A program made the position numbers and the translations under genes. Below are positions 15,884 to 24,897 of a DNA stretch of 30,974 bases, one piece after another; position 1 is the first letter of the stretch, and every line of letters starts with the position of its first letter. The stretch comes from CAVSWN01 sp046728115 (GTDB lineage: Bacteria; Acidobacteriota; Vicinamibacteria; Vicinamibacterales; CAVVIG01). Location: NCBI GenBank assembly GCA_046728115.1, contig JBKPDW010000421.1, positions 1 to 30,974 on the forward strand. Direction: 5' to 3'. A model generated the notes under the pieces. The model had not been told where the DNA came from, did not search any database, and saw only the letters and a list, made by a program, of their open reading frames with translations.

Positions 15884-16681
15884 CTATCGCCCCTTCAAAG
15901 ACAGGAGAAACGCGAGCAAGTCGGCCAGTTCGTCGGAGCTGAGCACGCCTTTGTACGCGGGCATCGGCGACGTCGTCAGGATCGTGAACTCGCGAAGCGT
16001 CGCCTTGTCGAGAGACATCAGCCGCTCGCGATCGTCGATCAACTGCAGCGCATAGGTGTCTTCGTTGAGCCGGCGTCCAGTGATCACCGTCCCGTCGCCG
16101 GTCACGATACGGACCGGACGATTGATCGGCATCATCTGGCTGGTCGGATCGAGCAGCGATCGTTCCAGCGAGCCTGCGCCGCGCAACGCCCCGATGTCGC
16201 TCAAGTCCGGCGCCACGCGCGAGCCTTGCGCGCCGACGCGATGACAGCGCATGCAATCTTTCTGTTCGAACACGGTGCGGCCACGACCTTCGTCCCCCAG
16301 TTTGGCCGTGCCGCGATCGAACGTGTTGATGTTCCGGAGATAAGCAACGATGCCCGTCAGCTCGGGCGGGTCCAGTCGAAATCCCAGCATACCTGTGCCG
16401 GGAATGCCGTTCGCGATGATGCGAACAAGATCCTGATCCGTTGTGCCATTTCTGAACTTGCCGCTGCGAAAATCCACGCCTGCCACACCGTCGCCCGTCG
16501 GACCATGGCAGGTATTGCACTGCGCGGAATACAGCCGTTCGCCGTATGCGATGTCGACCTGCGAGTAATCGTTCCCACGCGTTTGAGCTGGGACTTGCAA
16601 CGCGGCGACCCGGGACATCATCCCGAACACGCCGGCCATCACGAGAAGAGCTGGCGATGTGACGCCATGGCGGCGCTGCAT
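15884..16681 (-). CDS. Diheme c-type cytochrome, probable partner of the PQQ dehydrogenase
   Basis: A 265-residue periplasmic cytochrome with two heme-c sites, CNTCH (55-59) and CMRCH (143-147). Likely distal ligands are Met98 (PGTGM) and Met240 (SPMPAY). The signal peptide spans about residues 1-28. The ATG at 16681 gives a normal export signal; the frame continues to 16891 but the extra residues are not protein-like, and no good Shine-Dalgarno sequence is seen. A stretch between the second heme and the C-terminus (VTGDGTVITGRRLNEDTYALQLID) resembles the insert of Planctomycete/Acidobacterial heme-binding domain proteins. The stop is two bases before the dehydrogenase ATG, which argues for a dedicated electron-transfer pair. 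Confidence 0.9.
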   Translation of the reverse strand: MQRRHGVTSPALLVMAGVFGMMSRVAALQVPAQTRGNDYSQVDIAYGERLYSAQCNTCHGPTGDGVAGVDFRSGKFRNGTTDQDLVRIIANGIPGTGMLGFRLDPPELTGIVAYLRNINTFDRGTAKLGDEGRGRTVFEQKDCMRCHRVGAQGSRVAPDLSDIGALRGAGSLERSLLDPTSQMMPINRPVRIVTGDGTVITGRRLNEDTYALQLIDDRERLMSLDKATLREFTILTTSPMPAYKGVLSSDELADLLAFLLSLKGR

Positions 16682-16965
16682 CGCCGGACTTGTACTCGAA
16701 GTGCGTGAGGTTGTCCAGACGTGACCGCGCGTGGCCAGCGCCTCGCTCGACAGCTCGTCAGCGCCAGTGTCCGTGCGCGAAGGACCAGCCCCGGCGCTCC
16801 TGGACCCAGCGACCCGGAGCCCACACGCCATGCGCGCGCGGCGGCAGGTCCGGGCGCTGATCAACCACTCCCGCAGGGACAACCGTCTCATGCCGCACGA
16901 ACTATGGCAAGAACCGCGCGCGCAGCAGGGAGTACGATACGCGTTCCGATCCGGAGGTTGGTCGC

Positions 16966-17982
16966 ATGCGAAAGCTGGACATCTTCACCCATTTCTTTCC
17001 CCACCGCTATTTCGGGCGAATGATGGAAATGGCGCCGTCGCACAAGGACATCGGGAAGCGGGTTCGCAATGTTCCTCTCCTTCACGATCTCGATGCGCGC
17101 CTTCGCGTCATGGACGAATTCGGCGACTACCAGCAGATCCTCTCCCTGCCGGCTCCGCCGATCGAAGCATTTGCAGACGCGCGCAGCTCCGAGGAGCTCG
17201 CGCGGATCGCCAACGACGGATTTGCGGATCTGGTACGGCAACATCCGACTCGCTTTCCGGCTTTCGTGGCATCGCTTCCTATGAGCGACGCCGACGCAGC
17301 GTGCAGGGAAGCGGCACGCGCGGTGCAGGACCTCGGGGCGTGCGGCGTCCAGGTATTCACGAACGTCAACGGCGCACCACTCACCTCGCCCGAGTTGCTC
17401 CCGTTGTTCGACCTCATGGCCGAATTCAACCGGCCCATCTGGATGCATCCGGTACGAGGCGCCAGCTTCTCCGACTATCAGACGGAGATGAGCTCGCAAT
17501 TCGAAATCTGGTGGACGTTCGGCTGGCCGTACGAAACGAGCGTAGCGATGGCGCGTATGGTCTTCGCGGGATTCTTTGACAGGCATCCCGATCTGAAAAT
17601 CATCACGCACCACATGGGTGGCATGATTCCGTACTTCGAGGGCCGCATCGGACACGGCTGGGATCAGCTCGGAACACGAACGTCCGACGTGGACTATGGC
17701 GCAGTGTTGAAGACGCTGAAGCGCCGGCCGATCGACTACTTCCGCTTGTTCTATGCGGACACCGCGCTGTTCGGCGCAGTGGCGGCGACGGCATGCGGGC
17801 TCAGCTTCTTCGGCGTCGATCGAGTGCTGTTCGCATCCGATACGCCGTTCGAACCGGAGCCCGGCCTCTACATCCGGGAAACGATCGCGGTCATCGACAA
17901 GCTTCCGGTTACCAACGAGGAGCGGGCGCGGATCTACGCGGGGAACGCGCTCGCGCTGCTCAGACTCCAAGCCAACAGGTAG
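16966..17982 (+). CDS. Amidohydrolase, ACMSD-like
   Basis: A 338-residue TIM-barrel metalloenzyme of the amidohydrolase-2 group that includes 2-amino-3-carboxymuconate-6-semialdehyde decarboxylase and related decarboxylases of aromatic catabolism. Likely metal and catalytic residues are His161 (WMHP), His215/His216 (ITHHMGG) and Asp292 (FASDTPF). The first motif, normally His-x-His, reads DIFTHF, so its first His is Phe7 while His9 is kept. A subgroup of uncharacterised homologues shows such a change, which may alter metal binding. The ATG at 16966 follows a weak GGAGG six to ten bases upstream. With pcaGH 9 kb away it hints at aromatic-ring catabolism, but the substrate cannot be named. Confidence 0.87.
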   Translation: MRKLDIFTHFFPHRYFGRMMEMAPSHKDIGKRVRNVPLLHDLDARLRVMDEFGDYQQILSLPAPPIEAFADARSSEELARIANDGFADLVRQHPTRFPAFVASLPMSDADAACREAARAVQDLGACGVQVFTNVNGAPLTSPELLPLFDLMAEFNRPIWMHPVRGASFSDYQTEMSSQFEIWWTFGWPYETSVAMARMVFAGFFDRHPDLKIITHHMGGMIPYFEGRIGHGWDQLGTRTSDVDYGAVLKTLKRRPIDYFRLFYADTALFGAVAATACGLSFFGVDRVLFASDTPFEPEPGLYIRETIAVIDKLPVTNEERARIYAGNALALLRLQANR

Positions 17983-18088
17983 CACTTGCGGGCGGCTGTT
18001 CGTCACCGCCGCCGCGAGCGAACTCGAGTGGAAAACAGCGGCCTCCGGGCCTGGCCTACAACGCCCACGCCGAGTCACGTAATTCCCA

Positions 18089-18142
18089 GGGTTAGCATGG
18101 AGGGTGAGGGGTTATAGGTAAGCGTTAGGGTCAGGGGCTGGG
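18089..18142 (+). other. Cluster of six G-runs upstream of the DoxX gene
   Basis: G-runs of three or four lie at 18089-18091, 18102-18104, 18108-18111, 18128-18130, 18134-18137 and 18140-18142, all on the plus strand. They could form a G-quadruplex in the promoter or leader of the gene starting at 18203. There is no coding content. Confidence 0.4.
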
Positions 18143-18202
18143 TCGACTCCCAAGCCTGTGCGGGCGCGACGCTTGCAACGAGGTCATCCAAAGGAGTTCG
18201 AA

Positions 18203-18610
18203 ATGGATGAGCTGTTTCTCGTCGGGCGATTGATCTTCGGCGGATTCTTCCTTTACAACGGCGTCAACCATTTCCTGGCAACAGCTTCGATGACGCAGTA
18301 CGCCGCGGCGAAGGGTGTTCCACTGCCAGAGGTCGCGGTGATCGTAGGGGGGCTGCTCCTGCTCTGCGGCGGCCTGTCGATCGTTCTTGGCTTCCTGCCT
18401 CACGTTGGTCTGGCCTGTATCGTGGTGTTCCTCGCGGGCGTGACCCCCGCCATTCACAACTTCTGGGCAAGTCCGGCTGGAGTCGAGCGAACCTCCGATC
18501 TCGTGAACTTCACCAAGAATGTGGGGCTGCTTGGCGGCACGTTGGCGCTGTTCGGCGTACCGCGGCCCTGGCCGTACAGCATTCAGCGACGCGCACGGAT
18601 GATCGCGTAA
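18203..18610 (+). CDS. DoxX family membrane protein
   Basis: A 135-residue integral membrane protein with four predicted helices (about residues 4-22, 43-62, 68-88 and 105-122). The N-terminal LFLVGRLIFGGFFLYNGVNHF is the DoxX/SURF4-like signature. The ATG at 18203 is preceded by AAGGAG at 18191-18196; the frame extends upstream without support. DoxX proteins are linked to quinone-dependent oxidation and thiol stress in several systems, but most members are uncharacterised. It is convergent with the ADOP permease, 52 bp apart. Confidence 0.88.
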   Translation: MDELFLVGRLIFGGFFLYNGVNHFLATASMTQYAAAKGVPLPEVAVIVGGLLLLCGGLSIVLGFLPHVGLACIVVFLAGVTPAIHNFWASPAGVERTSDLVNFTKNVGLLGGTLALFGVPRPWPYSIQRRARMIA

Positions 18611-18662
18611 ATCCGCCCGTTACGGCCGCGACTGAAACGTCGTGCTCCCTTCAACGAGGACG

Positions 18663-21137
18663 CTACTCTGACCTCAACGCGACGAGCGGATCCACGTGCG
18701 TCGCGCGCAGCGCCGGCAGGTAGCTCGCGCCAACGGCGGCAATCGTCAGAATCGCCGGCACGATGCTGAACGTCATCAGATCGGTCGGGCTCACGTTGAA
18801 GAGCAGGCTCACGATTAGCCGCGTGAGCGCCAGCGAGATGGCCAGACCCACGACGACGCCGGCAACCGTAAGCCGCAGTCCCTGGAATACGACCAGCTTC
18901 AGCAGATCGCGTCTGTCGGCGCCGAGTGCCATCCGGATGCCGAGTTCGCGCGTGCGCTGACTCACGGCATAGGACATCACACCGTAGATGCCAATCACGG
19001 CGAGCACCAGCGATAGTCCTGCGAAGACGGCGAGCAGCCACGCGCCCATGCGCGGCGCCCACAGCGCCTGATCGAAGATCTCGTTCAGGGTGAACACGCC
19101 CGTCAGCGGCAGATTGCGGTCCAGCTGCTGCACCTCCCCGCGTACTGTCCCGAGAAGCGCCTGCGGACTTGCCGCCTTCACGAAGAGGGAGAGCTGCGGC
19201 TGATACACCTGCGTGGTCGCCTGATAGATATACGGCGTCGGATCCTCACCAATGAAGTTGTATTTGCTGTCCTTCGCGACGCCGACGACCTCCTGAAAAT
19301 TGTTCTGGCCGAAAAACTTGAACCGCTTGCCGATCGGATCCTGATCCGGCCAGAACCGCTTCGCCATCGTCTCGTTGACAACGACGGCGGCGGGCGTGTT
19401 GGGCTGATCCGCGTCGCCAATCGTGCGTCCGCGCAGAAGCGGGATGCCCAGTGTCTGCAGGTAATTCGAGCTCGCAACGGTGATCTGCACCAGGCGGCCC
19501 GACCGACGGTCGGACGAGTCCTGCCCATCCAGGAACACCGTGCGCGCGAATCCGCCTGCAAAGAGCGGCGTGGTGCTCGCCAACGTCGCCGACTGAACAC
19601 CAGGGACAGCGGCAGCACGTTCGAGTACGCGCTGCTGGAATTGGCGCCCGCGCTCTTCGGTGTGGCCCTGCGCGCCGACATCGAACGACATCACCGCAAG
19701 GTGGTCCACGTCGAATCCGGGATTGATCTTCTGTGCGTTCTGCAGGCTGCGCAGAAAAAGCCCTGCGCCGATGAGCGCCACCAGGGAGAGGGCGACCTGC
19801 GCGGCAACCAGCAGGTTCCGCATGCTGAACGGACTTCGCGAACCGGGTACTGATGCCGTCTTCTCCTTGAGTTCAACGACGAGATCGGGCCGGGATGCCT
19901 GAATCGCCGGAACCAGGCCGAAGAACACACCGGTGGCCAGCGCGACCACCAGCGTGAAGAACAGCACGCGAGTGTCGGGATGAATATCGATGGCGTCCGG
20001 CTGCAGGAACGGCGGACGATACGACCACAACAAGCCCTGCGCCCAGGAGGCGAGCAACAAGCCCGCGGCGCCACCGAGGAGTGCCAGCAACGTACCCTCG
20101 GTCAGCAGCTGACGGATTAACTGCCCTCTCGTTGCGCCCAGCGACAGCCGGACGGCGATCTCCTTCTGTCGCGCGGCTGCGCGTGACAACAGCAGGTTAG
20201 CCACGTTTGCACACGCGATGAGCAGCACCAGCACGACGATCGTCATCAGTAGTCCGCCCGCAGCGACGAGATTGCCACGGAATCCGGGATTGATGGTCGC
20301 CTGTGCCAGCGGCACCAGCGTGACATTTCTTCCTTTGTTCTCGTTCGGATACTCCTGCTCCAGTTGTCGAGCGATCGTCTTGAGATTGGCTTCGGCCTGC
20401 CGGACCGAGACTCCCGGCCTGAGGCGTCCGGTCACGTTGAAGGCCAGGCCACGGCGCGAGTCGGGTTTGAGGAGCTCGAGGAAAAAGCCGGTGGCCGTCT
20501 GTGCGTACGTCATGTACGGCACCCACACGGCGGGGGCGCCGATCGCGTTCGTGCCCTTGAATCCCTTCGGCATCACGCCGACGACCGTGAACGGCTGGCC
20601 GTTGAGCGTGATGGTCCGGCCCACAATTGACGGATCGCCGCCGAACCGCTTTTGCCACTCGCCGTAGCCGAGCACGCACACCAGCTTCGCGCCTGGTGTT
20701 TGATCCTCTTCCGGCAAAAACGGGCGCCCGACGAGCGGCCTGGCGCCGAGCACTGGAAAGTAGTTGCCGGTGACGATTTCGCCGAACACCTGCTGCGGCT
20801 CGCCGGTCCCGCCAGTGATGTTGAGCGGCAAGCCCGTGTGCGCCGCCAGCCCGCTGAAGACATCGTTCTTGTCGCGGAGGTCCCGATAGTTCATCGGCGA
20901 GACCTGCAGGAACCCGAACGCACCGTTCTGATTGCGTTCGTCAGCTGTCCAGACGCTTACCAGTTGTGAGGGGTCATCAACCGGCAGCGGATTGAGCAGC
21001 ACGGCGTTGATCAGCGTGAATATGGTCGTATTCGCACCGATGCCGAGTGCCAGCGACAGCACGGCCACGACCGCAAACCCGCGGCTCCTGGCGATCAGAC
21101 GCACGCCGTATCTCAGGTCACGGAGAAATGTCGCCAT
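18663..21137 (-). CDS. ABC transporter permease, ADOP/MacB-FtsX type
   Basis: An 824-residue fused permease with two MacB-type periplasmic domains and two FtsX helical bundles. The N-terminus FLRDLRYGVRLIARSRGF and the first helix with LALGIGANTTIF are typical of the ADOP (Acidobacterial duplicated-orphan-permease) family. The second half ends with the YGVMSYAVSQRTRELGIRMALGA segment and two final helices. Such proteins usually lack an adjacent ATPase, as here. They are thought to act as mechanotransmission-type pumps, exporting peptides or drugs with a shared MacB-like ATPase, but functions are mostly unknown. The start lies nine bases after the EgtB-like stop codon, so the two are probably cotranscribed. 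Confidence 0.93.
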   Translation of the reverse strand: MATFLRDLRYGVRLIARSRGFAVVAVLSLALGIGANTTIFTLINAVLLNPLPVDDPSQLVSVWTADERNQNGAFGFLQVSPMNYRDLRDKNDVFSGLAAHTGLPLNITGGTGEPQQVFGEIVTGNYFPVLGARPLVGRPFLPEEDQTPGAKLVCVLGYGEWQKRFGGDPSIVGRTITLNGQPFTVVGVMPKGFKGTNAIGAPAVWVPYMTYAQTATGFFLELLKPDSRRGLAFNVTGRLRPGVSVRQAEANLKTIARQLEQEYPNENKGRNVTLVPLAQATINPGFRGNLVAAGGLLMTIVVLVLLIACANVANLLLSRAAARQKEIAVRLSLGATRGQLIRQLLTEGTLLALLGGAAGLLLASWAQGLLWSYRPPFLQPDAIDIHPDTRVLFFTLVVALATGVFFGLVPAIQASRPDLVVELKEKTASVPGSRSPFSMRNLLVAAQVALSLVALIGAGLFLRSLQNAQKINPGFDVDHLAVMSFDVGAQGHTEERGRQFQQRVLERAAAVPGVQSATLASTTPLFAGGFARTVFLDGQDSSDRRSGRLVQITVASSNYLQTLGIPLLRGRTIGDADQPNTPAAVVVNETMAKRFWPDQDPIGKRFKFFGQNNFQEVVGVAKDSKYNFIGEDPTPYIYQATTQVYQPQLSLFVKAASPQALLGTVRGEVQQLDRNLPLTGVFTLNEIFDQALWAPRMGAWLLAVFAGLSLVLAVIGIYGVMSYAVSQRTRELGIRMALGADRRDLLKLVVFQGLRLTVAGVVVGLAISLALTRLIVSLLFNVSPTDLMTFSIVPAILTIAAVGASYLPALRATHVDPLVALRSE

Positions 21138-21146
21138 ATCCCCATC

Positions 21147-22481
21147 TTACAATCCGTCTTTCGCCAGCCGAAATGTCGCGTACACGTACGGATAACGGGT
21201 TCGGAACCAGTTTCGAAAGCTGGGGCGAAGCAACTCTCTCGCCGTTGCCGGCGAAGCGCCTTTCATCACGACGTGTGCACCGTCGAAGAAGTCGGCTGAA
21301 TATTCCGGGTACGAGGCCATCGGCGTGAACCCGGGGAAGCCCGCGAACGGCGTGCTCGTCCATTCCCAGCCGTTTCCGACCAGATCTTCGATGCCGAAAT
21401 GACTTTGGCCCGCCGGATGACTGCCGGCCGGTTGCGGATCCCAGCTGTTGAAATCAAACACACCGTGCGTAGCCCTCGGTTCGCTCTCGCCCCAAGGGTG
21501 GGTGCGCTCCGGGCCGTCCGCAGTTCCGTATGCGGCGCGCTGAAATTCGGCTTCCGTGAGCAATCGGCCGCCGCTCCAGCCGGCGAACGCGGCGGCTTCA
21601 GCCTGGCTCACGTACACCGGCCATGACGCCGGAAGCGGAATCAACTCGAACATGCCACGCCAGAAGTACCGATCATCGTGCCGTTCCCAGAACAACGGGT
21701 GCGTGATGCGTTCCTGCTGGATCCAGCTCCAGTCGTCTGGCCGCCACCACTTGGAGTTCGCGTACCCAGCGTCGTCGACAAAAGCCTGGAACGCCGCATT
21801 GGTCACGTTGTGCCGCTGCACCGAGAACGACGGTACGACCGCCGTGCAGCCGGGGAACTCGTTGTCCCAGCCGAACGGAATCGCGTTACGCTCGCGACCG
21901 AGGGTCACCCGTCCGCCCGACACGTGGATCCATTCGTTGATTGGCGGAGCCTCACCTTTGCGTGGCACGTATTCAGCCGGCTTCCGCTTCTGGTCGAACG
22001 GCAGACGATGCCAGATGTAGAGCAGCGTCTCCTGGTGCATCGCCTCGTGTTCGAGGATCGCGAACGCTGCCTCGCCGCGATCCAGCAGCGGGTGGCCCGG
22101 ACGATCGAGATCGTCGTGAGCGAGCGCGTGCAGCACCTGCCGATCGGCTTCGTCGGCGAAGGCCTGCACCTCGTCGCGACTTGGCCACTGGTACGCTGCA
22201 GGATTCGTCGAGTCGAGATCGGACGGATCGATGCCTCTCGCGAACAGGCTTTCGAGCCGCTCGTCGATGCTGCTGCGGCCGAGTGCCCGCTTCACGAGCG
22301 TGTTGAAGCTGAAAGCCGGCAGATGTCCTTCGTAGAACACGATCGGGTGGCGCAGTGCGATCGGCTGGCTGTAGTACGCCTCGTCGGCGAGCAGATCGAA
22401 CAGCATGCGCGACCGCGCGCGGTTTCGTTGATACCAACTCGTCAGCAGATCCGGCGTGACAAGAGATAGGTTTGCGGGCAC
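21147..22481 (-). CDS. EgtB/SenA-like nonheme iron sulfoxide or selenoxide synthase
   Basis: A 444-residue protein with an N-terminal DinB-like four-helix bundle and a C-terminal FGE-sulfatase (SUMF1) domain, the architecture of ergothioneine enzyme EgtB. The likely iron ligands are His53 (YEGHLPAF) and the pair His145/His149 (LEHEAMHQE). The SUMF1 domain shows VYVSQAEAAAFAGWSGGRLLTEAE and GNGWEWT, and ends with FRLAK, a family hallmark. EgtB joins cysteine or gamma-glutamylcysteine sulfur to hercynine, and SenA joins selenium; the sequence alone does not tell which. No histidine methyltransferase EgtD lies in the window. It follows the sirtuin gene by 29 bp. Confidence 0.88.
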   Translation of the reverse strand: MPANLSLVTPDLLTSWYQRNRARSRMLFDLLADEAYYSQPIALRHPIVFYEGHLPAFSFNTLVKRALGRSSIDERLESLFARGIDPSDLDSTNPAAYQWPSRDEVQAFADEADRQVLHALAHDDLDRPGHPLLDRGEAAFAILEHEAMHQETLLYIWHRLPFDQKRKPAEYVPRKGEAPPINEWIHVSGGRVTLGRERNAIPFGWDNEFPGCTAVVPSFSVQRHNVTNAAFQAFVDDAGYANSKWWRPDDWSWIQQERITHPLFWERHDDRYFWRGMFELIPLPASWPVYVSQAEAAAFAGWSGGRLLTEAEFQRAAYGTADGPERTHPWGESEPRATHGVFDFNSWDPQPAGSHPAGQSHFGIEDLVGNGWEWTSTPFAGFPGFTPMASYPEYSADFFDGAHVVMKGASPATARELLRPSFRNWFRTRYPYVYATFRLAKDGL

Positions 22482-22510
22482 GGCGTCCTCCGGTGTCGAT
22501 CCTAGTTGAT

Positions 22511-23281
22511 CTAGGTCGCGGATATCCGTGCGTCGACACCGCAGAGGCGGGGTAATGTTTCGCCGATCGGAGTGCGAAACACAGCATCGGCAATCTCGTC
22601 GAACGGCGTCGGCTCGGCGTTGACAATCACCAGCCGAGCGCCAGCGGCCTTGGCAAGCGGCACGGCGCCCGCGACCGGATAGACCTGCAGACTGGTCCCG
22701 ATCGCCAGCAGTACGTCAGCATGCTCGGCGGCCTGCATCGCGCGATTGATGACTTCGGGGACGAGCGCCTGGCCAAAAGAGATCGTGGCGCTCTTCAGAA
22801 TGCCACCGCACGACCGGCACGGCGGATCGTCTTCGCCGGCGCGGACACGCTCGAGCACGCTCTGCATCGGACCGCGCCAACCGCACTGCATGCAGACGAC
22901 CTCGCGCATCGTGCCGTGCACTTCGATGACTTTGTTCGGTGAGCTGCCCGCCATTTGTTGGAGGCCGTCGATGTTCTGCGTGACCAGCGCGTGGAGCTTC
23001 CCACGATGTTCGAGGTGCACCAGCGCATGGTGACCGGCGTTTGGCACCGCGCGCCAGGCTGGGTGATCCATGCGGCTCTGCCAGGCAAGCTTGCGGACCT
23101 CGGGATCCGACATGTAGCTGTGAATGTTCGAGAGCCGTTCGGCCTTCGGATTCTTCGTCCAGACGCCCTGGGGCCCGCGAAAATCGGGGATGCCCGACTC
23201 GGTCGAGATGCCGGCGCCCGTCAACGCGACGAGACGGGCCGACTGGTCGATCCAACCGCGCGCGATCTGCGCATCGGCCAT
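22511..23281 (-). CDS. NAD-dependent protein deacylase, SIR2 family (sirtuin)
   Basis: A 256-residue sirtuin that removes acyl groups from lysines using NAD+. Motifs: GAGIS (22-26), DFRG (33-36), QNID (102-105), the catalytic His122 in VHG, four zinc cysteines (130, 133, 155, 158) and the C-terminal GTSLQVYPVA NAD-binding strand. I chose the ATG at 23281, which places GAGIS at the usual distance from the N-terminus; an in-frame ATG at 23323 would add 14 residues. Neither has a clear Shine-Dalgarno sequence. It heads the tight minus-strand group sirtuin, EgtB-like, permease. Confidence 0.92.
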   Translation of the reverse strand: MADAQIARGWIDQSARLVALTGAGISTESGIPDFRGPQGVWTKNPKAERLSNIHSYMSDPEVRKLAWQSRMDHPAWRAVPNAGHHALVHLEHRGKLHALVTQNIDGLQQMAGSSPNKVIEVHGTMREVVCMQCGWRGPMQSVLERVRAGEDDPPCRSCGGILKSATISFGQALVPEVINRAMQAAEHADVLLAIGTSLQVYPVAGAVPLAKAAGARLVIVNAEPTPFDEIADAVFRTPIGETLPRLCGVDARISAT

Positions 23282-23346
23282 GCTGGGAGTGTAACTGTGC
23301 GCATCCTCGAAACGGTGCGTCATTTGCGGTACAGTCGAGGTCCGGC

Positions 23347-24527
23347 ATGGTTCACAGCGTCCTGCTCCTGCTGGTGGCCTTCGCACAATCCGCTCAGACG
23401 AATACAGGCGAACTCCGCATCGCGGTCACCGACTCGGCCGGACTGCCACTGCCAGGTCCGGTCCAGCTTGTCAGCGACGCAAACCAGATTCGAGAGCAGC
23501 TCGAGACCGACGCCCAGGGCGTGATTGTCGCCAAGCGGCTGCCCTTCGGCACCTATCGCATCGCCGTCACACGCGATGGGTTTGCTCCGTTCACCAGGCT
23601 CATCGATATACACACGTCGCTTCCAACGGATTATCGCGCCACCATGACTGTTGCACCGCTTCAGGCGCAGATTGACGTGCGCGCGGAAGACACACTGCTG
23701 GATCTGCATCAGACCACCACGGTGCATCGGATCGGCGTCGACCTCCTGCAGCAGCGCGCCACGGCGCTCCCCGGCCGTTCCTTGCCGGATCTCGTGAACA
23801 CCCAGCCGGGCTGGTTGCTCGAAGCCAATGGAATCCTGCATCCGCGCGGATCGGAATATCAGACGCAGTACGTGTTCGACGGCCTGCCACTGACCGACAC
23901 TCGTTCGGCGGCCTTTGCCTCCGAGATCGACGCCGACGAAATCCACGCGCTGAGCATTCTCACCGGCGGCTACCCGGCAGAATATGGACGAAAGCTGGGC
24001 GGCGTGATCGAAGTGGTCACCGCCAGCAGCGCGCAGCAGGGCTTCCACGGAAGCGTGACCGGCGCCGGAGGCAGTTTCAACACGGCGAGCGCTGATGCGA
24101 TTGCCGAGTACGGCCAGCCGCGCTCGAGGAGAACGGTCAGTTTGCCGTGTCACAGGGTCAACGGCACACCGTGCGCGGGCGCATCAGCTACCAGCTGAAA
24201 CCGTTCGCGTGGCTTGGAGGCACGGTCGCGTACGGCAGCGGGCTGCCGTTCGAATTCGAGGGCGACGTGTCGGAGGCGGTCGCGCAGTACGGACAGCGAA
24301 TCGTCGACGGCGTGAATTTCGAGACTGGACGCGTGCGTCCATCGTTTGCTCTGGATGCCTCCGCCGGTTTCGTGCTGAGGAAAACGTCGGCGCGCAGCGT
24401 TCACCTTCAAGTCGACGTTCGCAATCTGACGAATCGGCTGAACGTCATCAACTTTGCGGGGCTTTTTTCCGGCACCGCCTTGGCGCCGCCGCGAAGCGCC
24501 GCCGTTCGTTTGCGCGCCTACTTTTGA
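23347..24527 (+). pseudogene. TonB-dependent-receptor-like gene with most of the barrel deleted and a frame change
   Basis: Reading frame one (23347-24198, 283 residues) begins with a signal peptide (VHSVLLLLVAFAQSAQ), then a carboxypeptidase-regulatory-like beta domain (about 21-100) and a TonB plug (about 115-235, with YVFDGLPLTD and GGVIEVVT). At GSFNTASADAIAEYGQ, where the barrel should begin, sense is lost. A second frame, open from before 24120 to the TGA at 24525, encodes only the last barrel strands (RISYQLKPFAWLGG through LNVINFAGLFSG to RLRAYF). Intact relatives have 600 to 1000 residues, so some hundreds of barrel residues are missing and the two parts are out of frame. It is most likely a decayed gene, unless the assembly lost DNA here. 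Confidence 0.82.
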
Positions 24528-24595
24528 ACGCGCAGGAGCATCCGTCGAGGTGGAGTCAGCACGCTCCTTGCGTCAGACTGACCCAGGAGGGTTCC

Positions 24596-24826
24596 ATGAG
24601 CAGCCTTGTCTTGAGTCCACCCGTCTTTGGATTCATCGTCGGCACCCGGATCGCGTTGGCGTTCGGTCTGGGACTCCTGTTGGCGGACCGCATCCCGGAG
24701 TCGCGGCGCCGCCAGGTGGCGTTGACGCTGATCGGGATTGGCGCAGCCACCACGATTCCTGCGGCGATATCGGTGCTTGGATCCCGCCGTGCCGACACAC
24801 ACGGCGCTGCGTCGCGAGACGTGTGA
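24596..24826 (+). CDS. Small two-helix membrane protein of unknown function
   Basis: A 76-residue protein with two hydrophobic segments (about 9-29 and 42-62) separated by the basic loop DRIPESRRRQ, suggesting a hairpin in the inner membrane with the loop in the cytoplasm. The ATG at 24596 has a good Shine-Dalgarno sequence (AGGAGG at 24585-24590), which supports it as a real gene. I do not recognise a named family. It lies 68 bp downstream of the broken receptor. Confidence 0.65.
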   Translation: MSSLVLSPPVFGFIVGTRIALAFGLGLLLADRIPESRRRQVALTLIGIGAATTIPAAISVLGSRRADTHGAASRDV

Positions 24827-24891
24827 ACGCGTCCAACTCATGCGGTACGGCCCGGTTTCGCCAGACACGCTACCCGCCCGCCCGCCGCGGC

Positions 24892-24897
24892 TATAAT
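24892..24897 (+). promoter_or_regulatory. Consensus -10 element upstream of the ankyrin-VOC gene
   Basis: An exact TATAAT in the GC-rich setting CGGCTATAATGCGG lies 135 bp before the start at 25033. No matching -35 is present at 17 bp. If used, the mRNA would have a leader of roughly 130 bases with no recognisable riboswitch. Confidence 0.4.
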
